A DNA stretch of 64,000 bases from Pseudomonadota bacterium (lineage in GTDB: Bacteria; Bdellovibrionota; UBA1018; CAIMNF01). How positions within the stretch are numbered: position 1 is the stretch's first letter; the number at the start of each line of letters is the position of its first letter. Shown one piece after another: positions 26,957 through 35,841 of this stretch. The position numbers and the translations under genes are program-made. The notes under the pieces were generated by a model. That model was not told the DNA's origin. It made no database searches and saw only the letters and a list, made by a program, of their open reading frames with translations. The stretch lies in assembly GCA_027486675.1 (NCBI GenBank), contig JAIXOQ010000007.1, forward strand, positions 19,747-83,746, read 5' to 3'.

Positions 26957-27841
26957 TCAATTTTTTTGCGAAAATTTCTCAATTAAATAGGTACGTACTC
27001 GCACTCCATTTTGAACCTGTTTAAACATAAGACAGCGAGGATCAGACAGAACTTCCTCATGGATCTCAACACCTCGGTTGCAAGGGCCCGGGTGTAGAAC
27101 TACTGCTCTTGGTTTCATCTGACTGAGCCTTTGCGTTGTCACTCCATAACGACTTAAAAACTCGTTTTGCCCAGACGTCGGCACTCCATGACGCTCTGAC
27201 TGAGTTCTAAGCGCTATCACCGCATCACAGGTGTCATAGAGTTCGTCAATAGAGCGCTGTGCTTTCATCCAATCATCGGAAAAGAAATCTTTCGGACCTG
27301 CGGCAATCACACGAGCGCCTAAGCGCTGGAAGAGATTGCGACCTGATCGCGCTACTCGGCTATGCGCTACATCACCTACATAACCGATACTGAGTCCGTG
27401 AATCTCACCAAACTGCTGAATCAGGGTAACCGCATCGAGCAATGCTTGTGTCGGGTGTTCCAGAGTCCCTGATCCTGCATTTAGAATGCGAAGATCTGTT
27501 TTCGCTGCAGCATGGAGTAGCGCTTCATGGTCCGCAGTACGCACCACTGCACCATGGATTCCCATCGCTTTCAGATTGAGAAAGGTATCCAGTAGGGATT
27601 CATTTTTCTTAAGCGACGAATGCTCGGGATCAAGTGTCAGGGCCTTTGCGTGAGCCGCATGGATGGCGATTTCAAAAGAAAGGCGAGTCCGAGTGCTTGG
27701 CTCTAAAAAAACGGTGGCCCAATATCCCATGTCCTGCACTACACGCACGCCCGATCCCACTGTCGGTGCCACGCATGCTGAAAACAAAGCAGCGATTTCC
27801 TGCTCTGAGAGAGATTCAAGTGAGATTAGATCTTTTGTGAT
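26957..27841 (-). CDS. pyrB: Aspartate carbamoyltransferase, catalytic subunit (apparent ATC start)
   Basis: This enzyme commits carbamoyl phosphate to pyrimidines. Carbamoyl-phosphate motif FLEPSTRTRLSFE, HPTQALLDAVTLI and the late HPGPCNRGVEI are intact. The conserved N-terminus (TKDLISLESLSEQEIAALF) lies upstream of the only ordinary start in reach, TTG 27787. Between that and the in-frame TAG further upstream there is no ATG, GTG or TTG. A GGAGG site sits five bases before ATC 27841, so I take ATC as start, giving 294 residues. No regulatory subunit gene (pyrI) is next to it. A frameshift or base error is the alternative. Confidence 0.9.
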   Translation of the reverse strand: MTKDLISLESLSEQEIAALFSACVAPTVGSGVRVVQDMGYWATVFLEPSTRTRLSFEIAIHAAHAKALTLDPEHSSLKKNESLLDTFLNLKAMGIHGAVVRTADHEALLHAAAKTDLRILNAGSGTLEHPTQALLDAVTLIQQFGEIHGLSIGYVGDVAHSRVARSGRNLFQRLGARVIAAGPKDFFSDDWMKAQRSIDELYDTCDAVIALRTQSERHGVPTSGQNEFLSRYGVTTQRLSQMKPRAVVLHPGPCNRGVEIHEEVLSDPRCLMFKQVQNGVRVRTYLIEKFSQKN

Positions 27842-27851
27842 GGAAGCCTCC
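27839..27851 (-). promoter_or_regulatory. Ribosome binding site and apparent ATC start of pyrB
   Basis: GGAGG (27851-27847), a five-base spacer CTTCC, then ATC (27841-27839). Spacing and match to the anti-Shine-Dalgarno are ideal, and PyrB homology begins directly after. Confidence 0.6.
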
Positions 27852-27991
27852 GCCCAGCTAGTCTAACCGGGACTGTGAGATGCACAAAACCCGACTGCAA
27901 GGTCCTGTGATCACCTATTTTTGTTTACCTTAGTGGACAGTTTTAATTTATTTGCCTTGTCCTAGCGAGGCTTCTAAGGAATCCTGGCGCG

Positions 27992-29377
27992 ATGCAAAAC
28001 TTGGGGGTTATTTGCTTCCTCTTTACACTCTTCGGCACGCTTGCTTCCCCCGCCCAATCAGGTCCTGCAGACTGGATTCCGCTCTACCAATTTGCCGCTC
28101 AAGGCGCTGGCGTCCCTGGCAACCAACTCCAATTCCGTTACACCTCTGTTCTCATCGAAGGAAAGAAGTACCTGAGACCGGAGATTGAGATGATCTTTCC
28201 GGTGAGAAAATTCGCCTACAAGCTCTTCTCCCACGAGGACTACGACAGCCTGAAAGCCGACGTCATTGTGAGCTTCAGTGCTGACCAGGATGCAATTCGG
28301 GATCACGGAAGATTACTTCAAAGCGCTGCCTACAAAGGCCATCTTCAAATAAACGGTGGAATCCTCGAGTCGCTCGCCGGGAATATCGAAGACATCAGTC
28401 CGATCGATGACTCCACTATTCTAAGACACACCTTTGCTGAACGTGCACCGACAACGAGGACATTCCTGACCCTTTCAGCCTCAGCGGACAGAGATCAACC
28501 CCCACTGTTTCAACAGTCCTACGTCATAAATTCAAATGGTGCTGTCTCTAAAACCGCTAATCTTCCATTAGACGACAACACGCTTTACTTTGGTGGCGAT
28601 TTGCTTTCCTCGCAGAACTACGATGCACTTGAATTCCTTGGGATTCGTCTCTTTGTTAAGTACGCCAGGGACAGCTCTATTGCTGAATACCTTCTTGTCT
28701 CAGATGAAGGTTGGATTGAAAGTGTGCACAAAATAAAAATGCAGAGTGCTTTTACCCCGACTTATGCGTTGGCCAGGATTACGAAACGAACCCTAGGTGC
28801 AGTCACGGTCCAGTTCGTGGGTCATATGACGGTGCCCTGGGCAGACGTGAGCAACGAACGGCTCATTGGGGCGCCCATTACGCTAAACACTGCTCCTATT
28901 CAGTGGGAGATGCTTCTCGGCCCTGGCTTGAGTCAGATCATCCAACGCCGATTTCAGGAGCACATGCTCGAGACCGCAGAGGATTACAAGAAAACCCTTG
29001 ATGAGGCTTATCTAAAAATCCACTCGAACGCACCGCTTCAAGAGCGGATCGACCTCATTGAAAATGCACTGAACACGGCTATTTATTTAAGGTTTCTCGA
29101 CACAGGGCTTGCGATCTCTGTAAACCCAAATGAAGTGAGCGTGATTTCTGAAATCATAGCGGGGTCCAGTTTCTGGGACTTGGACCGAGCGGTACCGATG
29201 GTGGATGAATGGATCATGAACCTGATCAAAGTAGCGACCGACAGCAGCCTACTTTCGGGCCAAGGTCTCTTAGGGGAAACTCTGGAGGTCCATCTGCTCT
29301 CCTCAAATCTTTGCTCCCTCATTGTAAACAATCCTGGTGCGAAGAAGATCATTCGAAACTTCAATCAGAGCGAGTAG
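27992..29377 (+). CDS. Secreted protein, unknown (first of a pair)
   Basis: A 461-residue exported protein: signal peptide MQNLGVICFLFTLFGTLASP, cut near AQSGP. AAGGA precedes the ATG. The mature part is mixed alpha/beta with no recognised domain and only one cysteine, near the C-terminus (SSNLCSLIVNN). It is followed after five bases by another secreted protein of similar style, and the two are probably one transcript. Both may act together in the periplasm or outside. Confidence 0.7.
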   Translation: MQNLGVICFLFTLFGTLASPAQSGPADWIPLYQFAAQGAGVPGNQLQFRYTSVLIEGKKYLRPEIEMIFPVRKFAYKLFSHEDYDSLKADVIVSFSADQDAIRDHGRLLQSAAYKGHLQINGGILESLAGNIEDISPIDDSTILRHTFAERAPTTRTFLTLSASADRDQPPLFQQSYVINSNGAVSKTANLPLDDNTLYFGGDLLSSQNYDALEFLGIRLFVKYARDSSIAEYLLVSDEGWIESVHKIKMQSAFTPTYALARITKRTLGAVTVQFVGHMTVPWADVSNERLIGAPITLNTAPIQWEMLLGPGLSQIIQRRFQEHMLETAEDYKKTLDEAYLKIHSNAPLQERIDLIENALNTAIYLRFLDTGLAISVNPNEVSVISEIIAGSSFWDLDRAVPMVDEWIMNLIKVATDSSLLSGQGLLGETLEVHLLSSNLCSLIVNNPGAKKIIRNFNQSE

Positions 29378-29382
29378 GTATT

Positions 29383-30330
29383 ATGAAGCAATTTTTGTTT
29401 CTCATCCTCCTCTTGATGCCTATTGCTCGTACTGCGGCCCATACGAACCTGTTTATTCCTCAAGGTTGGCGACTTTCGGTCGCTCAGCCGAGCCCTTTCA
29501 ATACCAGTCTATGGCCCTGGAGCCCGATCAAGAAAAGTGCGCTGACATTCCACTTGGCCTCATTCATCTCTTTTCCTGATAGCGAAGGAATGGGAACTGC
29601 AGACTTTCCGTATGCGATGCTTCTACGCAAAAATGGCGCACTTTCGCCAGGTGTACTCGACCTCGCTGAACTCCCAAGAGAACTGAAGCAAGGGCTGATT
29701 GGCGACGCTGCAGAGTTGATCACAGGTCATAGCGCCTCGGTGCTCGATAGAGAAACACTGCCTTTGGTCTCATCGCTCTTTCAAGACAACCACATGGAGC
29801 ACCACGTCTACTTGCTGAATGAAGACGGAATGATTGCTGAGCTTAAACTCCAAATGCGTCCGACGATTGAGATCGTGGATGTATCTCTGCTACGCACCGA
29901 GGAATTCCTAAAGATCCAGTTCACCTACAAAGAAACAACCGGACCATACTCCGAACGCAGGAACCATCAACAGATCAGTTTCAGTTTACTGGAATCAGCT
30001 CTTCATTTTTCGACCCGAAACATGAACACATCCTCAACAACCCATATCGCCTACGCATGGGCAGTTGCGGCTTTGCGTTCAGTCCTTTTTGGTCTCAGGG
30101 TGCAAATAGACGATTCGGAAACATTTCTCAGTCTTGTGGACCGCTGGAGCAAGCACGCCAACTCCCATCAGCTGCTTCCAGAAAACCTCTACGCGCGTTT
30201 TTTCAAGATCATGACCAATGCGACCACTCGCACGGGGCATACGCCTGATGGAACCAGGGTCCAAATCATCGAGCTGCTCAAGACGCGTCAGGTCTGCAAA
30301 TGGATCACAGATTACGGCTTGCCTAAATAA
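29383..30330 (+). CDS. Secreted protein, unknown (second of a pair)
   Basis: About 315 residues from ATG 29383, which follows the previous stop by five bases. Signal peptide QFLFLILLLMPIARTAA, cut near HTN. The C-terminal region (LVDRWSKHANSHQLLPENLY) looks helical. The last 19 bases overlap the convergent pyrC gene, and there is no terminator between them. No family recognised. Confidence 0.7.
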   Translation: MKQFLFLILLLMPIARTAAHTNLFIPQGWRLSVAQPSPFNTSLWPWSPIKKSALTFHLASFISFPDSEGMGTADFPYAMLLRKNGALSPGVLDLAELPRELKQGLIGDAAELITGHSASVLDRETLPLVSSLFQDNHMEHHVYLLNEDGMIAELKLQMRPTIEIVDVSLLRTEEFLKIQFTYKETTGPYSERRNHQQISFSLLESALHFSTRNMNTSSTTHIAYAWAVAALRSVLFGLRVQIDDSETFLSLVDRWSKHANSHQLLPENLYARFFKIMTNATTRTGHTPDGTRVQIIELLKTRQVCKWITDYGLPK

Positions 30331-31580
30331 AGAGAACCCGCCGCAAAACCCCGAAGCTTCCATCCTGAAAAAGGCGTATTTCTGCTTTTAGAGCGAAACT
30401 TTGCAGGATCCACGCACTGTTCATTTTCAGTATCTATCCATGCAATGTTAGCCGGGCTTCCTACACTCAGGGAGTTCGGTTTTAACCCTAAAACCCTACA
30501 GGGCCCCTCATTCATAAGGCGAATCATCTGGTCTATTGAAAGCAAATTTTTCTTCACAAAATGTGTGAATAAAAGCGGCACCAGAGTTTCTAATCCGACA
30601 ATTCCAAATGGAGCTTTTGCAAAGCCCAACCTCTTTTCGGTACTCGTGTGCGGAGCGTGATCTGTAGTTACGACCTCTAGAGTTCCATCCAGCAAACCTT
30701 CAATACACGCATCCTGATCAGCCCTTGTGCGAAGGGGCGGATTCATTTTGTAATTTGCATCTAGGCCGGACCCATCCGCCAACTCTGGAATGTCCTCCAC
30801 ACCTAAGAGCAGATGGTGAGGACAGACTTCACCCGTAACCGCTAAGCCTGCACGCCTTGCCTCACGAATGGCCTGCACACCACCAGCAGTTGAAACATGA
30901 AGTGCATGGTAGCGAGCCCCTGTTAACGCGGAAAGTCTGCACCCACGCTCGATATGCATTACTTCACTGAGAGGATCACTTGGATTCAATCCAAATTTTT
31001 GAGCACTTTTTCCGGGACTAATGACCCCATGACGATTCACCGCATCACATTCGGCATGATCGAGGATAGGGAGATCCACACTTTTGGCTAACCGAAATGC
31101 CTGCTCCATGAGTGCATCTGACTGTACGCCTTTGCCATCGTCGGTCAGCGCAACTGCGCCAGCCTCTTTGAGCTCTTGGAAGTGGGTAAGACTTTCACCT
31201 AAAAGACCCTTACTTACCGTCCCGCAAACCTGCACATCACAAAGATTAAGTCTTTTCGCACGATCGATGACATCTCGAATACGAGGTCCCGAATCTAAGA
31301 CAGGCGAAGTATTTGCCATACACAGAACACGAGTCACGCCACCTGCACGAGCTGAATTTGCGCCGCTTTCAAGATCTTCTTTCTCTGGAAAACCAGGATC
31401 ACGAAAGTGGACTTGCATATCCGTTAAGCCAGGAATGAGAGTGCATTGCCTGAGATCGATGATTTGGTCTGATTCGAGTACCAGAATCTGAGGAGAGGCC
31501 TCAACGATGACACCCGCCTGAACTGCGAGCTCCAAGTCCTGCCCTAAAGAGTCTTTTCCATTTTTGAGCAAAGTACGCAT
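30312..31580 (-). CDS. pyrC: Dihydroorotase
   Basis: A 422-residue zinc amidohydrolase of the class I type, third step of UMP synthesis. Metal and substrate motifs: TDMQVHFRDPGF (about residues 53-64), MANTSPVLD, ALTDDGKGV (bridging Asp), ILDHAEC, HALHVSTAGG and TTDHAPHT. The first His of the usual HxH pair is Gln56; such a QxH form also occurs, as far as I recall, in some alphaproteobacterial dihydroorotases, so activity is still likely. It is the last gene of the rsmD-coaD operon, away from the other pyr genes, and starts 22 bases after the upstream stop. Confidence 0.92.
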   Translation of the reverse strand: MRTLLKNGKDSLGQDLELAVQAGVIVEASPQILVLESDQIIDLRQCTLIPGLTDMQVHFRDPGFPEKEDLESGANSARAGGVTRVLCMANTSPVLDSGPRIRDVIDRAKRLNLCDVQVCGTVSKGLLGESLTHFQELKEAGAVALTDDGKGVQSDALMEQAFRLAKSVDLPILDHAECDAVNRHGVISPGKSAQKFGLNPSDPLSEVMHIERGCRLSALTGARYHALHVSTAGGVQAIREARRAGLAVTGEVCPHHLLLGVEDIPELADGSGLDANYKMNPPLRTRADQDACIEGLLDGTLEVVTTDHAPHTSTEKRLGFAKAPFGIVGLETLVPLLFTHFVKKNLLSIDQMIRLMNEGPCRVLGLKPNSLSVGSPANIAWIDTENEQCVDPAKFRSKSRNTPFSGWKLRGFAAGSLYLGKP

Positions 31581-31602
31581 CGCGATTAAGACTGTCGCAT
31601 GA

Positions 31603-32673
31603 CTAAAGCGGGAGTTTCAACTCCAGCTGGTAGGCAACCCTCTGAGATGGCCGCTGTCTAAAACTCGTGCCCTGCTCGGCAGTGTAGGTGACTAAACTCA
31701 TGCGGATCAACCAAAGATCAACACCAAGGCCATAACTAAAATAGAGCTGATTGAGACCCGCAAAAACTCTAAATATGGGTGTAGCTGCTTCCAACCCAAA
31801 ATGGAGACGATTGGTCCATTCGGTTGCGGCAGTCAGATTCTGATAGTCTAAAGCGGCACTCAGAGATAGAAAATCGAGTTCACTTTTCCAACCTAGACCT
31901 AAAGAAATATTCATCGGGATCTGATCGGCCTTGTAGGAACTAAAACGCGTATTGGCTACATCCCGGATCGAAAAACCAGCGGAAGCATTGCTGATACGAC
32001 CCACCTTCCGTATGTACTGGGAGCCAATATCAAACCCAAAGCCACGAGCCCAGGGACCAGCAAGATCTGCGACAAAAGACTGCTCGTCGCCGATCGCAAG
32101 AAGATCGGAGGTAGTCAAATCATTGTAGCCACCTCGGCGAAACAACATCTTGCCAGCGACACCGATTCGAAGCTCATCTTCGGCGTTCTTGCTCGATTTA
32201 AACGCATGACTGAATCCGGCCTGGAGTCCATTCGTATACTGGTATCCCAGACGAAACTCGGGGTTCACTTGATTCCGGGTGAGCAGGGAGTATTGAACAT
32301 CACCTAAAAAACTGATCGCAAAGTTAGGGAGCGCGATCATCGTATTCGCAGAACCACGAAAGTAGAGGGTCTTTCCCATCAGCTCATTGAGTTTGCTGAC
32401 TTGGAAGTCTTTAAAAACGTCTGACGAATCTTTATATGAGTTATAAATATTCACATCACCCTCGAGATAAAGAGTGAGTGGCCTAAACCGTCTATTCTTA
32501 ATACTGGAAAGCCCAGCAGGGTTGATAAAGAGCGCCTGCTCATCGTCAGCAAGCCCTACTCCAGCCCCCCCCATTCCCTGAAGTCGTGATAGACCAATCG
32601 GGCTGACTTGTTCCTGCGCATGCGCGTTTGGCGTAAGCATTAAAAAAAAGATTGCGAATAGGCTTAGGGCCAT
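31603..32673 (-). CDS. Outer-membrane beta-barrel protein (PorV/FadL-like)
   Basis: A 356-residue exported protein with signal peptide ending NAHAQ. The mature N-terminus RLQGMGGAGVGLADDEQALF followed by NPAGLSS is typical of PorV/UPF0164 and FadL-related barrels. Alternating strands continue to the end, and the last residue pair PL follows an ELKLP strand. It overlaps the upstream lipoprotein gene by 10 bases, suggesting a lipoprotein-barrel pair in the outer membrane. Substrate unknown. Confidence 0.75.
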   Translation of the reverse strand: MALSLFAIFFLMLTPNAHAQEQVSPIGLSRLQGMGGAGVGLADDEQALFINPAGLSSIKNRRFRPLTLYLEGDVNIYNSYKDSSDVFKDFQVSKLNELMGKTLYFRGSANTMIALPNFAISFLGDVQYSLLTRNQVNPEFRLGYQYTNGLQAGFSHAFKSSKNAEDELRIGVAGKMLFRRGGYNDLTTSDLLAIGDEQSFVADLAGPWARGFGFDIGSQYIRKVGRISNASAGFSIRDVANTRFSSYKADQIPMNISLGLGWKSELDFLSLSAALDYQNLTAATEWTNRLHFGLEAATPIFRVFAGLNQLYFSYGLGVDLWLIRMSLVTYTAEQGTSFRQRPSQRVAYQLELKLPL

Positions 32674-33593
32674 AGGTTATTCACCGCAAAAACAATCGAC
32701 GCTGCTGCTGCGGCGATGGATGCATCTTCAGAACAAGCACTTCGATAACGAAGTCTTTTGACTGCTTGATCACAGGTCGTCGACAGATGTCCATCCAAGG
32801 TACAGGCAAATGAAGCTCCCGACTCAAGCGCTCCCAGGGTCGTCTGAATATCTGATAGCGCACTTGCAAGTGTGGTTGAGCTCCCAATCAACGAGTTGGT
32901 TGCATCAATGAGATTCAACACCGAGGACGCTAGTCCGCACGCAACTCCAGTGGTGTCCGCCTGAACTAGGGCTCGACTAACCCAAGGAAAATCCACCTGC
33001 TGTTGGTAGCTAAATGAGGCTGGAACTTGACCAAATGAATAACCATACCGATTTTGGGCAGCTCCGATTTCGGCCATCGCGACAAACAGAAGAAAGGTAT
33101 TCGCATTGTCGGTACGGTCTCGGTAGAGAACAGAACCAGGATTCTCGGTGTCGGTATAGTACTGATCAGTACTCGCTACAATTGCGCCTGGCACCCAAAC
33201 TGCATGAACTGCATCTTGAGCAAACCAGGCTGCCTGAAGCCTTGAATCCGTTGCGGCCGTGGACGGGAAAAGCTGAGTGGTGAGTTCGAATAGAGCTCCT
33301 CCGTTCAAAGTACCATCAGAGAGAGATTCAAAAATTTCAAAAAAATTGATCCCAGCAGAACAGCCCTGGGCAGAGGCATAGAGCATTCGCGTTTCGTTGT
33401 CCGTATATTCTGATACGTAGAGCGGGCTGATTATGGTGAGTGCAGTGACACAGTCATTCGTGGTCAGAGCATTGCGGGCAGTTTCTTTGATTTCATTTCT
33501 GATTGTTTCGTCGGAAAGATCAGTGCCAGGACTACAGCCGACTGCCAATATCAGGATCGACCACGCGCAACAAACGACGGCAACCTTCTTCAA
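32664..33593 (-). CDS. Putative lipoprotein, unknown
   Basis: About 309 residues if started at TTG 33593 (LKKVAVVCCAW...), which gives a clean lipoprotein signal ending LAVGC. The longer open frame lies wholly inside the aminotransferase gene and is unlikely. It overlaps the aminotransferase 3' end by 62 bases. The mature chain is cysteine-containing (about seven Cys) and helical, rich in Ala and Ser. Its place before the OM barrel gene suggests a partner role. No family recognised. Confidence 0.68.
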   Translation of the reverse strand: MKKVAVVCCAWSILILAVGCSPGTDLSDETIRNEIKETARNALTTNDCVTALTIISPLYVSEYTDNETRMLYASAQGCSAGINFFEIFESLSDGTLNGGALFELTTQLFPSTAATDSRLQAAWFAQDAVHAVWVPGAIVASTDQYYTDTENPGSVLYRDRTDNANTFLLFVAMAEIGAAQNRYGYSFGQVPASFSYQQQVDFPWVSRALVQADTTGVACGLASSVLNLIDATNSLIGSSTTLASALSDIQTTLGALESGASFACTLDGHLSTTCDQAVKRLRYRSACSEDASIAAAAASIVFAVNNLWP

Positions 33594-34731
33594 GCGTCGA
33601 TAGATCGCAAGCGAAGCTAAGACGAATGTAGTTCGCCATTCCAAATGCTGTGCCCGGCACAACTGCAAGCCCAGCCTCTTGGAGGCAACGCTCTGAAAAC
33701 GTATCGGCATCCTCGCCTTCCTGAAGTGCATCCTGCACTCCAACCCAAAGGTAGAAAGCCCCTTTAGGTTCGAACACTTTTAGTTTCGCTGAGGAACGCA
33801 GCATTTCCAAGCCACGCGCACGACGAGATTCAAAGATTTGACGCTGTTTTTCAAACACATCCTTTGACACCTCAAAAGCTGCAAGAGCCGCTGCCTGCGA
33901 AAGGTTTGAGATTCCAGAAGTCGAGTGGGCTTGGAGGGCTACCATGCGGTCTAAAAATAGCTTTGGCGCAGTTGCCCAGCCAATTCTCCACCCCGTGACA
34001 GAACAGGATTTGGATAGGCCACTTGAAGTGATTGTACGATCAGCTAATTCAGGACATGCGTCAAGAAAGCTCGGGGTCAAATCTTGCCCATATTGAATGG
34101 AAAGATAAATCTCATCGGACAAAATCCAGACGTCTGTATGACGACTAAGCACTTCCCCAAGCGCTTTTAATTCTGAGCGTGAATAGGATGCACCACTTGG
34201 GTTGGAGGGTGCATTCAAGATCAAAAGTTTTGTCTTGTTTGTGATCAAACCCTCCAACTGATCTGGAGTGATTTGAAACCCGTCATCAAAAGTGGTTGGA
34301 ACAATGACCGGAATACCGTCTGCAATCTTGACCATCTCTGGATAGCTGAGCCAGAACGGAGCAGGAATGAGGACTTCGTCCCCAGGTCGCAACAAAGCCA
34401 TAATTGCGTTAAAAATGGATTGTTTCCCGCCATTCGTGACGACCACGTTTTCTGCAGCCCACGGTTTTTTCGAAGACAAAGAAACTTGTAACCGATTTGT
34501 AAAAGCAGCTATTGCAGTCCTTAGGGCTAAGTGCCCCGCTGTAGGCGTGTACTTCGAATCATGTCGGAGCACCGCGGCGGTGACTGCCTCTTCACATTCT
34601 TGAGGTGGATTAAAATCGGGCTCACCGGCGGTGAGATTGATGACCGAACGGCCTGCCTGAGCCAATGCTTTAGCAACAGAGTTCAGTCTGAGCGTTACGC
34701 TTTCCTGAATGCCATCCATTCTCTGGTTCAT
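33532..34731 (-). CDS. Class I aminotransferase, aspartate aminotransferase-like
   Basis: A 399-residue PLP enzyme of fold type I. Motifs: LTAGEPDFNPP at the N-terminus, LNAPSNPSGASYSR, ILSDEIYLSI, and the PLP lysine in SGLSKSCSVTGWRIGWA; FACDLSTLEEGCRR lies near the end. The match is to the AAT group Ib, usually acting on aspartate (some also on prephenate). Start and coaD stop share one base (TAATG), so translation is coupled. Confidence 0.88.
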   Translation of the reverse strand: MNQRMDGIQESVTLRLNSVAKALAQAGRSVINLTAGEPDFNPPQECEEAVTAAVLRHDSKYTPTAGHLALRTAIAAFTNRLQVSLSSKKPWAAENVVVTNGGKQSIFNAIMALLRPGDEVLIPAPFWLSYPEMVKIADGIPVIVPTTFDDGFQITPDQLEGLITNKTKLLILNAPSNPSGASYSRSELKALGEVLSRHTDVWILSDEIYLSIQYGQDLTPSFLDACPELADRTITSSGLSKSCSVTGWRIGWATAPKLFLDRMVALQAHSTSGISNLSQAAALAAFEVSKDVFEKQRQIFESRRARGLEMLRSSAKLKVFEPKGAFYLWVGVQDALQEGEDADTFSERCLQEAGLAVVPGTAFGMANYIRLSFACDLSTLEEGCRRLLRVVDPDIGSRL

Positions 34732-35219
34732 TATTTTCCTCGTCCTTTTTTTTCAAGAGCCTGCTTCACCACCGCAGGGACATACGGAGAAACATCTCCT
34801 CCGTAGAAAAACAGCTCTTTAATCATTGTCGAACTGACGAAATAAAGTCCCTGTGAAGTCATCATGAAGACCGTCTCAATATCTGGAAAAATGTTCCGAT
34901 TCATAGACGCCATCATGTACTCATATTCAAAATCGGATGGTGACCTGAGCCCTCGGATCACCGCGTTAATGTGATTCCCTTTTGCGTATTCCATGATGAG
35001 TCCGGGCGTTTGCTCAACTCGAACATTCTTTCGAGTCGCCAAAGCCACGCGGATCAGCGCGACCCTTTCATCTACAGAAAGCAGCGTTTGTTTCCGTGTC
35101 GTTCCAGCCACGAGAACGATCACCTCATCAAAGAGTTTTAGACTCCGATCTAAGATATCTAGATGTCCGTTCGTCAGTGGATCGAAAGAACCCGGATAGA
35201 TGGCCTTACGTTTGATCAT
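34731..35219 (-). CDS. coaD: Phosphopantetheine adenylyltransferase
   Basis: A 162-residue nucleotidyltransferase, penultimate step of coenzyme A synthesis. YPGSFDPLTNGHLDIL holds the HxGH-type site, YAKGNHINAVIRGLRSPSDFEYE is the substrate loop and VSSTMIKE the ATP-binding ISSTxI-like motif. It overlaps rsmD by four bases; rsmD-coaD is a widely conserved pair. Confidence 0.97.
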   Translation of the reverse strand: MIKRKAIYPGSFDPLTNGHLDILDRSLKLFDEVIVLVAGTTRKQTLLSVDERVALIRVALATRKNVRVEQTPGLIMEYAKGNHINAVIRGLRSPSDFEYEYMMASMNRNIFPDIETVFMMTSQGLYFVSSTMIKELFFYGGDVSPYVPAVVKQALEKKGRGK

Positions 35220-35788
35220 TGTTCGTCTCCAGCACGAAGGAGAGCATACATGGTCAACCTTGTGGAGCCGTACCGCTGATCCCGGAGCACCTTAAAATCT
35301 TCAGTTAGAAAAGGCCCACTCGGTGAAAAGGAGGCTTCAACCCCGATTTGCGAATCCGGCCGTATCAACTCTTTCCATGGCCATTCTTTGAGCAGTGCCT
35401 GATCGAGTCCCTGGTCATAGGGGGGATCCATGAACACGAGGTCAAAGGGCGCCCGCAGCAGGACCCTCTGCAAAAGCCGTGTGGCCTCCCCTTGCAAGAC
35501 GGTGACTTTCTGCACCACACCCAAGGTTTTAGCGTTGTCCTCAATCACCCGGATCGCCTGCGGTGATTTCTCAACAAAAACGCAGTGAGCAGCGCCCCGG
35601 GATAAGGCCTCAAAGCCCAAAGCGCCCGAGCCCGCAAAGACATCCAGTATCTGAGCATCAGGGATACGCATCTGCCATGCATTGGCCCAAGCCTGCCTGA
35701 GCCTCGACTGAGTCGGTCGAGTGGCTTCAGTGCCCAGGGTGCGAATCATCCGACCTTTAAACTCTCCAGACGTGATTCGTAGCATCAA
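35216..35788 (-). CDS. rsmD: 16S rRNA (guanine-N2-966) methyltransferase
   Basis: About 190 residues. RsmD methylates G966 of 16S rRNA. Motifs: ITSGEFKGRMI at the start, RPTQSRLRQAWAN, SAM-binding ILDVFAGSGALGFEALSRGA and catalytic VFMDPPYDQ. First gene of the rsmD-coaD-aminotransferase-lipoprotein-barrel-pyrC operon; divergent from the 910-residue gene across 53 bases. Confidence 0.95.
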   Translation of the reverse strand: MMLRITSGEFKGRMIRTLGTEATRPTQSRLRQAWANAWQMRIPDAQILDVFAGSGALGFEALSRGAAHCVFVEKSPQAIRVIEDNAKTLGVVQKVTVLQGEATRLLQRVLLRAPFDLVFMDPPYDQGLDQALLKEWPWKELIRPDSQIGVEASFSPSGPFLTEDFKVLRDQRYGSTRLTMYALLRAGDEQ

Positions 35789-35806
35789 AAAATTATACTT
35801 CGAGGA

Positions 35807-35836
35807 ATGACCCGCCAGAAACTTCTTTGGTATAAA
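35807..35836 (+). promoter_or_regulatory. Likely promoter of the two-gene cassette, leaderless mRNA
   Basis: ATGACC (35807-35812) and TATAAA (35831-35836) are spaced by 18 bases. The expected start of transcription (about 35843) falls on the ATG at 35842, and no Shine-Dalgarno is present. Confidence 0.5.
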
Positions 35837-35841
35837 CTTCG

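Noticed and set aside
27842..27991. Pyrimidine-dependent attenuator or PyrR site in the pyrB leader
   Set aside because: No terminator/anti-terminator stems, U-run or PyrR-type loop is visible in the 150 bases before pyrB.
33594..33743. Longer N-terminus of the lipoprotein at 32664-33593
   Set aside because: It lies inside the aminotransferase coding region and would destroy the lipoprotein signal; TTG 33593 gives a clean one.
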